Assembly: GCA_963757335.1 (NCBI GenBank)
Contig: CAVWRJ010000001.1
Location: 41,656-105,655, forward strand
DNA: 64,000 nt
Direction of reading: 5' to 3'
DNA from: DASQPA01 sp963757335
Lineage (GTDB): Bacteria > Acidobacteriota > Thermoanaerobaculia > Multivoradales > UBA5704
Below the pieces are notes generated by a model, which did no database searches, was not told the DNA's origin, and was given only the letters and a program-made list of their open reading frames with translations. Position numbers and translations under genes: made by a program. Each line of letters begins with the position of its first letter. Position 1 is the first letter of the stretch. Below are positions 8,177-17,694 of this stretch, piece by piece.

Positions 8177-9591
8177 GGCCCCCTCCGATCTCTGGCGTCG
8201 CGGGCGTCGCAAGTACGTCGTGGACGAGCTGGGTGAAGACCTCGCCCCGGTGATTGAAGTTCCTGAACTGGTCGAAGCTGGCGCAGGCCGGCGAGAGGAC
8301 GACGACCTCCCCCGAACGGGCCTGGGCGGCGGCCGAGCGGACGGCACGGTCGAGGGTCTCCGCGACCTCATAGGGGGCGGCGCCCCCGAGCGCCTGCGCG
8401 AATTCGGGGGCGGCCTCGCCGATCAGGTAGAGCCGGCGCGCCTTGCCATGCACGAGGGGCGAGAGCGAGGCGAGATCCGCCCCCTTGTTGCGGCCGCCGA
8501 GGATGAGGTGGACCGTGCCGTCGGCGAAGCCCTCGATCGACTTGGCGGTGGCCGCCGGGTTGGTCCCCTTGGAGTCGTCGTACCAGAGGACGCCGTTCGC
8601 CTCCCCCACCTTCTCCATCCGGTGCGGCAGGCCGGCGAAGCCCCGGAGACCGGCGCGGATCGCCGCCGGCGCGGCCCCGGCGGCACGGGCGAGGAGAGCG
8701 GCGGCCATGGCGTTCTCCAGGTTGTGCACGCCCGCGAGCGGCACGTCCCCGGCGGCGAAGAGCTCGACGGCCGAACCCCCGGGCTGCACTTCGAGGACCC
8801 GGTCGCCGGCATCCCCACCGATATGGCAGCCGTCCTCGACCTGAGAGAGACGCGAGAAGAGCCGGCGGCGGGCGCGGGTTTCGACCTTCAGGGTCTCGGG
8901 GTCGTCGGCGTTGAGCACCGCCACCCCCTCAGGCCCCATCTCCCGGAAGAGCGCCCGCTTGGCCGCCGCGTAGTGGCCGAAGCTCGGGTAGCGGTCGAGA
9001 TGGTCCTCGGCGATGTTCAAGAGCGCCGCCACCTGCGGGGCGAAGGTGACGATCCCCTCGATCTGGAAGCTCGACATCTCGACGACGAAGACCCGTCCCG
9101 GCGGGCCGTCGACCAACCCTGAGAGCGGCTCGCCGATGTTGCCGCAGACCTCGACCGTCAGACCGGCGGCGCGCAGCATGGCGCCGGTCAAGGCGGTCGT
9201 CGTGCTCTTGCCGTTGCTCCCGGTGATCGCCACCACCGTGCCGCTCAAGAAGGGGAAAGCGAGCTCGACCTCGGCGATCACCGGCACCCCCCGGCGCCGG
9301 GCATCGGCGAGGAGCGGCCGGGGCATCGGTACGCCGGGGGAGACGACGACGAGATCGATCGGAGCGCCCGAAGCCGGAGGTTGGCAGCTCGTCCGGCTCC
9401 CCGCCAGCAACCATAGAGAGCCGCGGATCGGCCGCCAGGTCCCCCAGATCCAGATCTTCCCGGGACCGCCCGTCGACCCCGATCACCGAGACCCCGCGGG
9501 CGAGCAGGAAACGCGCCGCGGCGCGGCCGGAGAGGCCCAGCCCGTAGACCAGCGCCTGGCGGATCTCGCCGCTGCTCCAGAATGATTTCAT
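8154..9591 (-). CDS. murD: UDP-MurNAc-L-Ala-D-glutamate ligase MurD, interrupted by a +1 frameshift
   Basis: MurD adds D-Glu to UDP-MurNAc-L-Ala. The N-terminal part starts at the ATG at 9591, overlapping the mraY stop (ATGA), and reads MKSFWSSGEIRQALVYGLGL through about residue 74. The rest is in another frame: IDLVVVSPGVPMPRPL, the P-loop ITGSNGKSTTTAL, EDHLDRYPS and YDDSKGTNP. The frames join cleanly if one G is removed from the GGG codon at 9367-9369, giving a protein of about 478 residues. Because the gene is essential and every domain is intact, a sequence error is the likeliest cause; a true lesion or programmed frameshift would be surprising. The C terminus has a small TPATPE repeat. 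Confidence 0.9.
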
Positions 9592-10673
9592 CGGAGTTTC
9601 AGAGTCGAGAGGGAGAGGAGCGCGAAGAGGATCGAGAGGATCCAGAAGCGCACGATAACCTTGGGCTCGGCCCACCCGGAAAGCTCGAAGTGGTGATGGA
9701 GGGGGGCCATGCGGAACACCCGCTTGCCCGTAAGCTTGAAGGAGGTCACCTGGATGATTACCGAGAGCGCTTCGAGGACGAAGACCCCGCCGACGACGAC
9801 CAAGAGGATCTCCTGCTTGCCGAGGACGGCGACGCTCCCGATGGCGGCGCCGATCGAGAGCGAGCCCACGTCCCCCATGAACACCTCGGCTGGATGAGAG
9901 TTGAACCAGAGAAAGCCGAGGCTGGCGCCGACCAGGGCACCGCAGAAGACCGCCACCTCGCCCACCCCGGGAACGTAGGAGACCTGGAGGTAGCCCGCGA
10001 TCACCCGGTTGCCGGCGATGTAGGTGAAAACCGCATAAGTGGAAGCCGCGACGATCGTGCAGCCGATCGCTAGGCCGTCCAGCCCATCGGTCAGGTTGAC
10101 CGCGTTCGACACCCCGACTAAGACGATGACTACGAAGGGGATATAGAGGGCCCCCAGGTGGAGCACCAGCCGCTTGACGAAGGGGAAGGTGAGGGTCGAG
10201 TCGAAGCCGTAGCCGTGCGGCAGGAGGAGGAGGGCGACCCCCATGACCGCGGCGGCGAGGATCTGGAGGAGCAGCTTGGTGCGCGCCGTGAGCCCCAGGT
10301 TCCGCCGGTTCTTGACCTTCAGATAGTCGTCGAGGAAGCCGATCAGGCCGAAGGCGATCGTCACCAGGATGACCATCCAGATGTAGGGGTTGTCGAGGGT
10401 CGCCCAGAGGAGGGTCGGGACGATCACCGCGAAGAGGATGAGGAGGCCGCCCATGGTCGGCGTCCCCGCCTTCACCAGGTGGGCCTTGGGCCCGACGTCG
10501 CGGATGTTCTGCCCCACCGACAGCCGGCGGAGCCGACGGATGAAGGCCGGCCCCAGAAACCAGGAGAGGAGGAGCGCGGTGACGATCGCCATCGCCGCCC
10601 GGAAGGTGATGTAGCGGAAGACGTTGAACGCCTGGATGTGGTTGCGGAGCGGGAAGAGGAAGTGGTAGAGCAT
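9588..10673 (-). CDS. mraY: Phospho-MurNAc-pentapeptide transferase MraY
   Basis: This 361-residue integral membrane enzyme attaches phospho-MurNAc-pentapeptide to undecaprenyl phosphate, making lipid I. It has the expected ten hydrophobic helices, the N-terminal KAGTPTMGGLLIL, FLDDYLKVKNRRNLGL with the conserved aspartates, NLTDGLDGLA, FMGDVGSLS and the terminal PLHHHFELSGW. The length matches the family. The start overlaps the murF stop by one base (TGATG). Confidence 0.97.
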   Translation of the reverse strand: MLYHFLFPLRNHIQAFNVFRYITFRAAMAIVTALLLSWFLGPAFIRRLRRLSVGQNIRDVGPKAHLVKAGTPTMGGLLILFAVIVPTLLWATLDNPYIWMVILVTIAFGLIGFLDDYLKVKNRRNLGLTARTKLLLQILAAAVMGVALLLLPHGYGFDSTLTFPFVKRLVLHLGALYIPFVVIVLVGVSNAVNLTDGLDGLAIGCTIVAASTYAVFTYIAGNRVIAGYLQVSYVPGVGEVAVFCGALVGASLGFLWFNSHPAEVFMGDVGSLSIGAAIGSVAVLGKQEILLVVVGGVFVLEALSVIIQVTSFKLTGKRVFRMAPLHHHFELSGWAEPKVIVRFWILSILFALLSLSTLKLR

Positions 10674-12112
10674 CAGTGTCCCCCTCCCGTCAGGCCGGCC
10701 CCGGCAACCGTGCCCCGCGCCGCGAGCAGGCGGTCGACGACCGCTTCGAGCTTCACCCCGCGCGAGCCCTTGACCAGCACCAGGTCGCCGTCCCGCACCT
10801 CGCCTGCCGCCCACTCGGCAGCGGCGGCGGCGTCGGGAAACCAGGGCGCCGCCGCCCCCCGGGCGGCGGCGGCCGCCGCCAGCTCGCGGGCCAGCTCCCC
10901 CACTCCGGCGACCGGCGAGAAGCCGAGGCCGGCCGCCCGCTCCCCCGCGGCGCGGTGGAAGCGGGGTCCCTCGGGGCCCAGCTCCAGCATGTCGCCGAGG
11001 ACGGCGATTCGCCGTTCGCCGGGAAGCTGGGCGGCCCCCGCGAGCGCCTGGTCGACGGCATCGGGGTTCGAGTTGTAGGAGTCGTCGATCAGGGTGACCC
11101 CGCCGGGCAGCCGGTGGACGACCCCGCGCTTCGCCGCCGGCCGGACCCCGGCGACCGCGCCGGCGATCTCCGGCAGGGTGATCCCGAGGGCCTGCGCGCA
11201 GGCCGCGGCGGCCAGGCAGTTGCCGACGTTGTAGAGCCCGTGGAGCGGCAGGGCGACCTCGACGCTCCGGCCCCCAGCGCCGGCGACATGAAGGTGAAAG
11301 CGGCTCCCCACCTCGCCGTTCGGGGCTGGGGAGACGCCGGTCGCCCTGACGTCGACGCCTTCCCCGAATCCATACCAGACGATCTTTCCACCCCGCCGGC
11401 GGGCGATGCGCGACACCTCGGGGTCGTCGGCGTTGGCTACGACGAGGCCCTCGGGAGGCAGCCCGGCGAGCAGCTCGGACTTGGCCTCGGCGATCGCCTG
11501 GAGAGTGCCGAAGAACTTCAGATGGACGGGGCGGACGACGGTGAAGAGCGCCACGTCGGGCCGGCCGAGGAGCGACAGCTGGCGCAGCTCGCCCGGGGTC
11601 GACATCCCCATCTCGGCCACCATCCACTCGGTGCCGTCGGGGACGTTCAGGAGCGACAGCGGGAAACCGTAGAGGTTGTTCAAATTTCCCGGGGTGCGGG
11701 CCACCCGGTAGCGGACGGCGAGCATCGCCGCGAGCAGCTCCTTGGTGGTCGTCTTGCCGGCCGAGCCGGTGATCCCCACGAGCTTCTGCGGCACCCGCTC
11801 CCGGAGATGCCGGGTGAGATCATGGAGGGCGCGGAAGGTGTCGGGGACGGTGATCAGGGCACCCCGCTCGGGAGAGGCGACTTCCTGCTGCACCATGGCC
11901 GCCGCCGCGCCGCGGGCGAAGGCGTCGGCCACGAAGCGGTGGCCGTCGGTCTGCTCGCCGGGGAAGGCGAAGAACAGGTCTCCGACATCGCCAATATTGC
12001 CGCCATGGACCGCCCGCGAATCGATGGCGGCGCCCTCCCAGAGGGTCTCCGGATCGCCGGTCACCCGGCCCCCCACGGCCGCCGCCGCCTCGGCGACGCT
12101 ACACCGAGCCAT
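10673..12112 (-). CDS. murF: UDP-MurNAc-tripeptide-D-alanyl-D-alanine ligase MurF
   Basis: This 479-residue cytoplasmic ligase adds D-Ala-D-Ala to the UDP-MurNAc tripeptide, completing the soluble precursor. The N-terminal domain has IDSRAVHGGNIGD and LFFAFPGEQTDGHRF, the ATP-binding domain has GITGSAGKTTTKELLAAML, and the C-terminal domain has LIDDSYNSNPDAVDQAL. The Ala-rich stretch near the end (AAAAARGAAAPW) lies in the third domain. It overlaps the murE 3' end by 14 bases. Ddl, which would supply D-Ala-D-Ala, is not in the window. Confidence 0.96.
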   Translation of the reverse strand: MARCSVAEAAAAVGGRVTGDPETLWEGAAIDSRAVHGGNIGDVGDLFFAFPGEQTDGHRFVADAFARGAAAAMVQQEVASPERGALITVPDTFRALHDLTRHLRERVPQKLVGITGSAGKTTTKELLAAMLAVRYRVARTPGNLNNLYGFPLSLLNVPDGTEWMVAEMGMSTPGELRQLSLLGRPDVALFTVVRPVHLKFFGTLQAIAEAKSELLAGLPPEGLVVANADDPEVSRIARRRGGKIVWYGFGEGVDVRATGVSPAPNGEVGSRFHLHVAGAGGRSVEVALPLHGLYNVGNCLAAAACAQALGITLPEIAGAVAGVRPAAKRGVVHRLPGGVTLIDDSYNSNPDAVDQALAGAAQLPGERRIAVLGDMLELGPEGPRFHRAAGERAAGLGFSPVAGVGELARELAAAAAARGAAAPWFPDAAAAAEWAAGEVRDGDLVLVKGSRGVKLEAVVDRLLAARGTVAGAGLTGGGH

Positions 12113-13601
12113 AGCGCTCCAGGAGGGCCCGCGCGATCTCCTCCCGGTCGGAGAAGGGGATCTTGCTGCCGCCCAGGTCCTGCGTCCCTTCGTGCCCCTT
12201 GCCCGCCACCAGCACCGCCCACCCCGGGGAGGCGGCGGCGATAGCGGCGCGGATCGCCTCCCGGCGGTCCGGCACCACCCGGTAGTCCCGGTTGCCGCTC
12301 GCCTTCAGGCCCTCCTCGACGGCGCGGAGGATGGCGAGCGGGTCCTCCCGCCGCGGGTTGTCGGAGGTGGCGATCGGCAGGTCGGCGAGCTCGCCCGCCA
12401 CCCGGCCCATCACCGGCCGCTTGCCGGGATCGCGCTCGCCGCCGCAGCCGAAGACCACCGCCACTTTGGTCTGGGCGAGCTCGCGCACCGAGCGGAGAGC
12501 CGCGGCCAGGGCGGCGTCGGTGTGGGCGTAGTCGACGAAGACCGGGAAGGGCTGGCCGCGGTCGACCGGCTCCATCCGCCCGGCGATCGGCCGCTGGGCG
12601 GCGAAGGCGGCGACGATCGCCGGGTGCGGCAGGCCCAGCGCCTCCGCCCCAGCGGCAGCGGCGAGGAGGTTTTCGAGGTTGAAGCGGCCGAGGAGCGGCG
12701 AGCGGAAGGTCAGCTCGCCGCGCGGGGTGGCGAGGGTGGCGCGGATGCCCTTCACCCCCAGCTCGACCGCGAGCGGTGCCACGTCGCCTCCTTCACCAAA
12801 GGTAAGCGCGCCGGGGATCTCCGCCGCCAGGCGCCGGCCGTAGGGGTCGTCCAGGTTGACCACCGCGCGGCCCTCGGGCTTCAGGTGGTCGAAGAGCTGC
12901 TTCTTGGCCGCGAAGTAGCCCTCCATGTCGCCATGGAACTCCAGGTGATCGCGGGTGAGGTTGGTGAAGATGGCGACGTCGAACTCGGCCCCGTCCACCC
13001 GGTGGAGGTCGAGGGCGTGCGAGGAGACCTCCATCGCCACCCCCATCACCCCAGTGCCGCCCTGGGCGCGCATCTCGCGGAGAGTGCGGAAGAGGTCCGC
13101 GGCCTCCGGAGTCGTCCGCTCGCCGGGGAAGGGCTGGCCGCCCAGCCGGTAGCCGAGGGTGCCGATGAAGCCGGCGGGCTTCCCCGTCGCCTCGGCGAGG
13201 ATCGCGGCGAGGAGGGTGGCGACCGTCGACTTACCGTTCGTCCCCGTCACCCCGGCCAGGAGCAGCTCGCGGTCCGGGTGCCCGTAGACCCGGGCGGCGA
13301 GGGGGCCGAGGAGCGCCCGCGGATCGGCGGCGGTGAGCCAGGGGACGGGAAAGCCCTCCGGGACGCCGCCCATGCCGCCCATGCCGCCAATACCGCTCGG
13401 GCCGAGCACCGCCACGGCGCCGCGGCCCACCGCCGCGTCGGCGTAAGCGCGGCCGTCGTGGCGCTCGCCCACCATGGCGACGAAGAGGTCGCCCGGGGCG
13501 ACCGCCCGCGAGTCGTGCGCCACGCCGCGAACCTCGACCGTTTCCAGATCCCGGAGGCACCGCTCGACGGGGAGGCCCGCGACCAGCTCAGAGAGTCGCA
13601 T
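12099..13601 (-). CDS. murE: UDP-MurNAc-L-Ala-D-Glu:meso-diaminopimelate ligase MurE
   Basis: This 500-residue ligase adds the third peptide residue. It has VTGTNGKSTVATLLAAIL as the P-loop, the TTPEAADLF and EVSSHALDLHRV blocks, and TSDNPRREDP; the DNPR motif marks enzymes that use meso-diaminopimelate, so the wall is probably DAP-type. Near residue 75 is a Gly-Met-rich insert (GIGGMGGMGGVPEG) encoded by tandem 9-bp units, in a loop of the N-terminal domain. The gene overlaps ftsI upstream and murF downstream by 14 bases each. Confidence 0.96.
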   Translation of the reverse strand: MRLSELVAGLPVERCLRDLETVEVRGVAHDSRAVAPGDLFVAMVGERHDGRAYADAAVGRGAVAVLGPSGIGGMGGMGGVPEGFPVPWLTAADPRALLGPLAARVYGHPDRELLLAGVTGTNGKSTVATLLAAILAEATGKPAGFIGTLGYRLGGQPFPGERTTPEAADLFRTLREMRAQGGTGVMGVAMEVSSHALDLHRVDGAEFDVAIFTNLTRDHLEFHGDMEGYFAAKKQLFDHLKPEGRAVVNLDDPYGRRLAAEIPGALTFGEGGDVAPLAVELGVKGIRATLATPRGELTFRSPLLGRFNLENLLAAAAGAEALGLPHPAIVAAFAAQRPIAGRMEPVDRGQPFPVFVDYAHTDAALAAALRSVRELAQTKVAVVFGCGGERDPGKRPVMGRVAGELADLPIATSDNPRREDPLAILRAVEEGLKASGNRDYRVVPDRREAIRAAIAAASPGWAVLVAGKGHEGTQDLGGSKIPFSDREEIARALLERYGSV

Positions 13602-15579
13602 GGGGGCGGCCTCCCGGCTTGGCGATCGAGCGGGGAGCGAGCGGAGCGGGCCGCGCCGCCGTCGGGACGGTCGCGGGGAGCGGAGCGGCGGTAGCGGTAG
13701 CCGGGGTCGGGGCGGTGGGAGCGGTTGGAGCCACCGCGTCCGCGGGGGCCAGCTCCTCGATGTCCAGCTCGGGGTCGGGGGCGGTGGCGGTGGCGGGCGC
13801 CTTGGCCGATGCCGGCGATGCCGGCGACTGCGGCGACGGCGGCCGGCGCAGGCTCGCCAGCATCGGATTGCCGGGGTTGCCGGGCAGCTCGCCGGGCCAG
13901 TGGGCGAGCGGCGTCCGCTCGGGGCGGACCCCCAGGTAGAGGAGCACCTGGCGGGTGATGGCGCCGAAGGCCGGGGCCGCCACCTGGGCGCCGTAGTACT
14001 CGAAGCCCTGGGGCGAGTCGATGGCCACGACCCCGACGAGCGCCGCCCGGCCGGCGGGGGCGTAGCCGATGAAGCTCGGGATGTAGCTGCCGTGGGCGTA
14101 GCCGCCGACCCCCGGCTTCTGGGCCGTGCCGGTCTTCCCCGCCACCCGGTAGCCCGCCACCGCGGCGCTCTTGCCGGTGCCGCCGGTCACCACCCCTTCG
14201 AGCATCCCCTCGAGCACCCGGGCGGTCTCCGGGGTGATCGGGCGGCCGGCGAACGGCGGCACGGGGTGGCGGTTCTCGATCGTCTCCCCCTTGCCCACCG
14301 CCGCGACGACGTGCGGGGTCAAGAGGACGCCATGGTTGGCGACCGCGGCGAGCGCCGCGGTGAGCTGGAGGGGGGTCACCGAGACCCCCTGGCCGAAGGC
14401 GATGTAGGCTTTGCTGAGCGGCCGCCAGGCTTTCAAGGGGGCGAGGATGCCCGGGCTCTCCCCGGGGAGGTCGATCCCCGTCGGCCGGCCGAAGCCGAAC
14501 TCCCGGATGGTCTTGTAGAGCCGCTCGTCCCCCAGCCGCAGGGCGACCTTGATGACCCCCACGTTGCTCGACTTGGCGATGACGTCGGCGAAGGTCAGCC
14601 GGCCGTAGGGCTTGTGGTCGCGGATGCGGATGCCGTAGAGAGTGATCCCCCCCATCTCGCAGTCGAAGACCTCTTCCGGCCGCACGATGCCGGCCCCGAG
14701 CGCCGCCGCCGCGGTCACCACCTTGAAGGTGGAGCCCGGCTCGTAGGCATCCATGATCGCCCGGTTGCGCCACTGCCCCGGCGAGGACTCGCCGTAGCGG
14801 TTGGGGTCGAACGAGGGGTAGGTCGCCATGGCGAGGACGGCCCCGGTGGCGGGGTCGAGGAGCACGATGCTGCCGGTCTTGGCGCGGTTCTTCTCCACCG
14901 CGAGAGCCAGCTCGCGCTCGACGATGTGCTGGATGGTGGCGTCGAGGGTCAGGTAGAGATCGCGCCCCGGCTCGGGGTCGGCGGCGGCGAGGCCCGGGGC
15001 GATCACCGTGCCGCGGCGGGCGTCGCGCAGCAGGGTGCGGCGGCCGGGCCGGCCGGCGATCTCCCGGTTGTGGACCAGCTCCAGACCGGCGAGGCCCTGG
15101 TTGTCGGTGCCGACATAGCCGAGCACCTGGGCCGCCAGCTCGCGCATCGGGTAGTAGCGCTTGCTCTCGGGGAGGAAGTGGATGCCGGGGAGCTCCAGCC
15201 GGCGGATGGCCTCGGCGTCCGGCGGGTCGAGCTTGCGCGCCACCCAGACGAAGTCACCGCTCCGCGACAGCCGGCGCGCCAGGACCTCCTCGTCGAGATG
15301 GACGATGGGGGCGAGAGCTTTCGCCGTCGCCTGCGGATCGGGGATGTCCGCCGGGTCGGCCCAGGCGGAGTCGACCTGCACCGAGACCGCCAGCTCGCGG
15401 CCGTGGGCGTCGTAGATCGTGCCGCGCGGCGCGTCGAGCTCGACCACCGTCGTCTGCTGCCGCCGGGCCTTGCCGGCGTAGTGGTCGTAGCGGTAGACCT
15501 GGAGATACCAGAGGCGTCCCGCCACCAGCAGCACCCAGAGCAGACCGAAGACCGCGACCAGGTTCACCCGGTTCTTCAC
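13588..15579 (-). CDS. ftsI: Septal transpeptidase FtsI (PBP3)
   Basis: This 663-residue class B penicillin-binding protein crosslinks septal peptidoglycan together with FtsW. One N-terminal membrane anchor (residues 7-25) is followed by the dimerisation domain. The transpeptidase domain has the catalytic Ser in PGSTFKVV near residue 281, SSN near 334 and KTGTAQKP near 476. The final 90 residues form a Pro/Ala/Thr-rich tail with SPASPASAKAP and PTAPTAPTP repeats, probably disordered, made partly of 9-bp microsatellites. No PASTA domain is seen. It overlaps ftsL by four bases. Confidence 0.95.
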   Translation of the reverse strand: MKNRVNLVAVFGLLWVLLVAGRLWYLQVYRYDHYAGKARRQQTTVVELDAPRGTIYDAHGRELAVSVQVDSAWADPADIPDPQATAKALAPIVHLDEEVLARRLSRSGDFVWVARKLDPPDAEAIRRLELPGIHFLPESKRYYPMRELAAQVLGYVGTDNQGLAGLELVHNREIAGRPGRRTLLRDARRGTVIAPGLAAADPEPGRDLYLTLDATIQHIVERELALAVEKNRAKTGSIVLLDPATGAVLAMATYPSFDPNRYGESSPGQWRNRAIMDAYEPGSTFKVVTAAAALGAGIVRPEEVFDCEMGGITLYGIRIRDHKPYGRLTFADVIAKSSNVGVIKVALRLGDERLYKTIREFGFGRPTGIDLPGESPGILAPLKAWRPLSKAYIAFGQGVSVTPLQLTAALAAVANHGVLLTPHVVAAVGKGETIENRHPVPPFAGRPITPETARVLEGMLEGVVTGGTGKSAAVAGYRVAGKTGTAQKPGVGGYAHGSYIPSFIGYAPAGRAALVGVVAIDSPQGFEYYGAQVAAPAFGAITRQVLLYLGVRPERTPLAHWPGELPGNPGNPMLASLRRPPSPQSPASPASAKAPATATAPDPELDIEELAPADAVAPTAPTAPTPATATAAPLPATVPTAARPAPLAPRSIAKPGGRPHATL

Positions 15580-15986
15580 TGCGGCCCCCCGGCCACGAGG
15601 GTGCTCGCCAGCGCCGTCGCCGCCGGCTCCTCGGCCCGCAGCTCCTCGGAAAAGATCACCTGCTCCATCTCCGGACCCTTCATGCCGAGCTCTTTGGCCG
15701 CCCGCTCCTCGATCCGCGGCGGGCTCGCCAGATAGGCGGACTCCAGCTGCAGCCGGCGCTCCTCCTGGGCGAGGTCGCGCTGGCGGCGTTCGAGATCGAC
15801 GATCCGGTAGCCGGTGTCTAAGACCTCCAGGTGCATCCAGGTGTAGGCGAGGAGGCCGCCGCCCAGGCAGACCACCACGAAGACGACGAGGGCCAGCTCG
15901 CGCAACAGCCGCCGGTCGCGCTCGCGCACCAGGTAGGTGTTGACCACCGGGCGCGTGAAGGCGTACTCGCTCCTCGACTCCCTCAT
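15576..15986 (-). CDS. ftsL: Cell division protein FtsL
   Basis: This 136-residue bitopic protein has a cytoplasmic N-terminal 30 residues, a single membrane helix (about 31-51) and a heptad-patterned coiled coil (LERRQRDLAQEERRLQLE), then EERAAKELGMKGPEMEQVI, which matches the usual FtsL end motif. FtsL pairs with FtsB and FtsQ to activate FtsWI. Identification rests on topology and on its position between rsmH and ftsI, since FtsL sequences diverge strongly. Confidence 0.9.
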   Translation of the reverse strand: MRESRSEYAFTRPVVNTYLVRERDRRLLRELALVVFVVVCLGGGLLAYTWMHLEVLDTGYRIVDLERRQRDLAQEERRLQLESAYLASPPRIEERAAKELGMKGPEMEQVIFSEELRAEEPAATALASTLVAGGPQ

Positions 15987-15996
15987 CGCAGTCCTC

Positions 15997-16974
15997 TCAC
16001 AGCCGGCGGGCGGCCCGCAGGCGCGCCGAGCGGGAGCGCGGGTTCCACCCCACCTCCTCGTCGCTCGGCCGGATGGGCTTTTTGGTCAGCACCTCGATCA
16101 GCTGGCTCTCCGAGCGCGGCCGGCCGGTCACCAGGTCGACCTGCCCGCGCGCCAGGTCGCGGAGCGAGTTCTTGACGATCCGGTCCTCCAGGCTGTGGTA
16201 GGAGATGATGACCAGCCGCCCGCCCTGGTCGAGCAGGCGCACCGTCTGCTCGATGAAGCCTTCGAGCCCCGAGAGCTCCTCGTTGACCTCGATCCGGAGC
16301 GCCTGGAAGACCCGGGTCGCGGGATCGACCCGCCCCTCGCGGTCCCGGTCGCCACCGCGGCCCCGGCTGCCGGCCTTGGCGCGGGCGATGACGTCCTTGA
16401 GACGGCCGGTCGTCACGATCGGCTCCGCGCTCCGCGCCCGCCCGATGGCACGGGCGATCCGCCGCGCCTGCCATTCCTCGCCGTAGTCCCTGAAGATCCG
16501 TTCCAAATCCCCCTCCGAGCTCCCGTTCACGATGTCCGCGGCGGTCCGCCCGCCCGGACCCATGCGCATGTCGAGCGGCCCGTCCCGCCGGAAGCTGAAG
16601 CCGCGCTCGGCGACGTCCAGCTGCAGCGAGGACACGCCGAGGTCGGCGAGCACCCCGGAGAGGCTCCCCGGCCCGAGGTCCAGCCCCTCAAGGAGCGTCT
16701 CCAGTTGGTGGAAATTGCCTTCGGCGAGGTGGACCCGCTGGCCAAACTCTTCAAGGCGACCCGCCGCCCGTTCGAGGGCTTGCGGGTCGCGATCGACGCC
16801 GAGGAGCCGGGCCGCCTTGGACCGGGAGAGGAGCGCCGCGGCGTGCCCGCCGAGGCCCACGGTCGCGTCGACGAAGAGACCGCCGCGCTCGGGAGCGAGG
16901 AACTCCAGGGTCTCTTCGACCAGAACGGGCAGGTGCTCCCCATGCAAGGGCGCTCTTTCCCCAGTGCGGGACAA
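15997..16974 (-). CDS. rsmH: 16S rRNA m4C1402 methyltransferase RsmH (MraW)
   Basis: This 325-residue SAM-dependent enzyme methylates the N4 of C1402 in 16S rRNA. Diagnostic segments are the N-terminal HLPVLVEETLEFL, the SAM loop VDATVGLGGHAAALL, GVLADLGVSSLQLD, GPLDMRMGP and IISYHSLEDRIVK. There is no in-frame ATG before HLPVL; the best initiation codon is the TTG at 16974, with a second TTG nine codons later. The gene follows the mraZ stop by nine bases and is surely in the same transcript. Confidence 0.95.
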   Translation of the reverse strand: MSRTGERAPLHGEHLPVLVEETLEFLAPERGGLFVDATVGLGGHAAALLSRSKAARLLGVDRDPQALERAAGRLEEFGQRVHLAEGNFHQLETLLEGLDLGPGSLSGVLADLGVSSLQLDVAERGFSFRRDGPLDMRMGPGGRTAADIVNGSSEGDLERIFRDYGEEWQARRIARAIGRARSAEPIVTTGRLKDVIARAKAGSRGRGGDRDREGRVDPATRVFQALRIEVNEELSGLEGFIEQTVRLLDQGGRLVIISYHSLEDRIVKNSLRDLARGQVDLVTGRPRSESQLIEVLTKKPIRPSDEEVGWNPRSRSARLRAARRL

Positions 16975-16983
16975 CGAAGCCCG

Positions 16984-17425
16984 CTAGATCCCGCGCTCGG
17001 CAAGAGCGCGGAAATCGTCCTCGGTGAACGGCTGCTCAGAAAGGCGGGCGACGAAGCGGTCATGGTTCCAGACCACCAGGTGGTCGAGCTGCGCCGAGAC
17101 CACCACGTCGCCATTCATCCCCGCGCTCTCCCGCAAAATCTGCGGGATCGAGAATGCGGCCCTGCCCATCCAGACTGACCTGCTGACCGTAGTAGCTCAC
17201 CCGCTCCAGGAAGCGCGACTTCGTCCGGTCGGTCGACGGCATCGCCTGTAGCCGCGCCTCGATCTCCTCCCAGACCGGGAGGGGGTAGAGGAGCGCCGAG
17301 TCGCCGAGGACGGAGGTGACGAAGAGGTCCCCTCCAAACCGCTCCTCGATGAACCGACGGAAATCCGTCGGCACCTTGAGCCGCCCTTTGTCGTCGATCT
17401 TGGTAGGAGCGCTTCCGCGGAACAT
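16984..17425 (-). CDS. mraZ: Transcriptional regulator MraZ, interrupted by a +1 frameshift
   Basis: MraZ is a SpoVT/AbrB-fold DNA-binding protein that represses its own dcw operon. The first part, from the ATG at 17425, reads KIDDKGRLKVPTDFR and continues to SLDGQGRIL. The remainder, PQILRESAGMNGDVVV and AQLDHLVVWNHDRF, lies in the next frame. Skipping one G at 17149 restores GRILIPQILRESAG, matching the second AbrB repeat of the family, for a total of about 147 residues. Both repeats are intact, so a single-base sequence error is likely. It is the first gene of the dcw operon and has three TGG boxes upstream. Confidence 0.88.
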
Positions 17426-17457
17426 GGGACCCGCCAATGCCAGCAGTCTGAGGCGAA

Positions 17458-17496
17458 ATCCTAGCAGCCACGACCACTTTTGTCCATTTATTTCCA
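17458..17496 (-). promoter_or_regulatory. dcw promoter with MraZ-type operator
   Basis: On the minus strand TGGACA (17481-17486) and TAGGAT (17458-17463) are separated by exactly 17 bp, a good sigma-70-like promoter about 30 bases upstream of mraZ. Three TGG boxes (17472-17476, 17482-17486, 17492-17496) repeat every 10 bp on one face of the helix, one of them inside the -35 element. Known MraZ operators are direct TGG-containing repeats spaced by 5 bp, so autorepression is a strong inference. Confidence 0.75.
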
Positions 17497-17694
17497 CCAA
17501 AGACCCCGGATTTCACGGCGAAGGTCCCCAAAGAGGAAGAAAAGGCGGTAACTGAGCGCGATGGGTCACCGCCGGCTACACCGCATAGCGGGGAGCCGAA
17601 CGCCGGCTCAAGAACGCTCGCGGAGCGGCACGGCATCGCCGTCCGCTATGACCTGGCTTGAAGGGGATCGTGCCGTACCGGCCGGGGAAGGCCG
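17497..17694. other. Non-coding stretch upstream of the dcw promoter
   Basis: I see no credible gene here on either strand. It holds a weak hairpin (GAGCCG/CGGCTC around 17593-17610). It separates the dcw promoter from the terminator of the small peptide gene. Confidence 0.5.

Noticed and set aside
9300..9400. Programmed frameshift in murD
   Set aside because: No slippery heptamer plus stimulatory structure is evident, and other conserved genes in the window have similar one-base lesions, so error is simpler.
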